37,261 bases of DNA from a virus: the IMG/VR virus record IMGVR_UViG_3300032323_000746, positions 1 to 37,261 of that record; one strand, written 5' to 3'. Positions 37,037 through 37,261 of this stretch are shown here, piece by piece. Positions within the stretch are counted from its first letter, which is position 1. Every line of letters starts with the position of its first letter. The position numbers and the translations under genes are program-made. The notes under the pieces were generated by a model. The model was given only the letters and a program-made list of their open reading frames with translations. It was not told where the DNA came from and did not search any database.

Positions 37037-37261
37037 ATGACGATGATTATCGATGGGACAAATGGGATCACGTTCCCAGACACCAGCAAGCAGTACAACA
37101 GCTATTACAACTTCAAGAACCGCATCATTAACGGTGCGATGGTGATCGACCAGCGCAATGCTGGGGCGAGTGTGACGCCAAGTGCTACTGCGACAAATGT
37201 CTATACGTTAGATCGGTGGTATGTACTTAATTCTGCGGCTTCCAAATTTTCAGTTCAACAA
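37037..37261 (+). CDS. Tail fibre / receptor-binding protein, N-terminal part (gene wraps around)
   Basis: ATG at 37037 opens the 370-residue gene completed at 1-1011. The N-terminus, MTMIIDGTNGITFPDTSKQY, is the common short trimerisation/attachment motif of phage fibre proteins (DGTNGITFPD). YYNFKNRIINGAMVIDQRNA follows, of which NRIINGAM-IDQRN is another widely shared fibre motif. Bases 37139-37261 repeat 1-123. The reading frame is continuous over the join. Confidence 0.85.
   Translation, partial: MTMIIDGTNGITFPDTSKQYNSYYNFKNRIINGAMVIDQRNAGASVTPSATATNVYTLDRWYVLNSAASKFSVQQ
37139..37261. repeat. Right copy of 123-bp terminal duplication
   Basis: Identical to 1-123; see the left copy. After removing one copy the circle is 37,138 bp. 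Confidence 0.95.

Noticed and set aside
1-37261. Integrase, repressor, attachment site or transposase
   Set aside because: No tyrosine or serine recombinase, CI-like repressor, insertion sequence ends or IS transposase recognised on either strand.

Overview
The window is a complete or nearly complete genome of a tailed double-stranded DNA bacteriophage. Its first 123 bases are repeated exactly as its last 123 bases (1-123 = 37139-37261). A gene cut by the left edge (1-1011) is completed in frame by 37037-37138. The simplest reading is a circular assembly of about 37,138 bp opened inside a tail-fibre gene. The virion genes follow the order and families of Salmonella phage P22: terminase, portal, scaffold, coat, gp4- and gp10-like tail factors, needle-position protein, gp14-position protein, three ejection proteins, tail fibres. 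I therefore infer a short-tailed (podovirus) particle with headful-type packaging. A spanin pair with a lipoprotein signal shows a Gram-negative host. Clear AGGAGG ribosome sites, sigma70-like promoters and a perfect DnaA box fit a proteobacterium; a freshwater betaproteobacterium is a guess from resemblance to environmental phage proteins. I see no integrase, excisionase or repressor, so a virulent lifestyle is likely but unproven.

Layout. (1) 1-3281, plus strand: end of the tail-fibre gene, a small tail-associated ORF, a coiled-coil protein that seems to start at ATT, membrane proteins including a holin, nested Rz/Rz1 spanins and a GH108-type muramidase. (2) 3255-6501, minus strand: ten tightly overlapping genes, including a VRR-NUC nuclease, an SNF2-type helicase, a zinc-ribbon protein and small unknowns. 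(3) 6508-6558: two divergent promoters sharing one -35 region. (4) 6592-13030, plus strand: replication module with a Cas4-like DUF2800 nuclease, a probable ssDNA-binding/annealing protein, family A DNA polymerase and a primase-helicase. (5) 13092-15357, minus strand: nine small genes behind a near-consensus promoter and ending at an intrinsic terminator. They include two one-helix micropeptides and a gp88-like cysteine protein. (6) 15454-16014: about 560 bp without genes, holding a DnaA box, 23-bp-phased iterons, 9-bp repeat arrays, a G-rich run and an AT-rich stretch; this is the best candidate for the replication origin and late-control region. (7) 16015-37261, plus strand: packaging, head, tail, ejection and fibre genes.

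The genes read as a coherent cycle. The two leftward operons and the rightward replication operon look early: host takeover, DNA processing and DNA synthesis. The late rightward unit begins at the small terminase with an apparently leaderless start, runs through the structural genes with UUCG/UUUG hairpins after the abundant head proteins, and continues around the circle into the lysis cassette. The main points for a second look are the origin/control region, the shared-minus-35 divergent promoter with a leaderless nuclease gene, the micropeptide-containing leftward operon with duplicated leaders, the structured leader before the DNA polymerase, and a protein of unknown function inserted between the terminase subunits.
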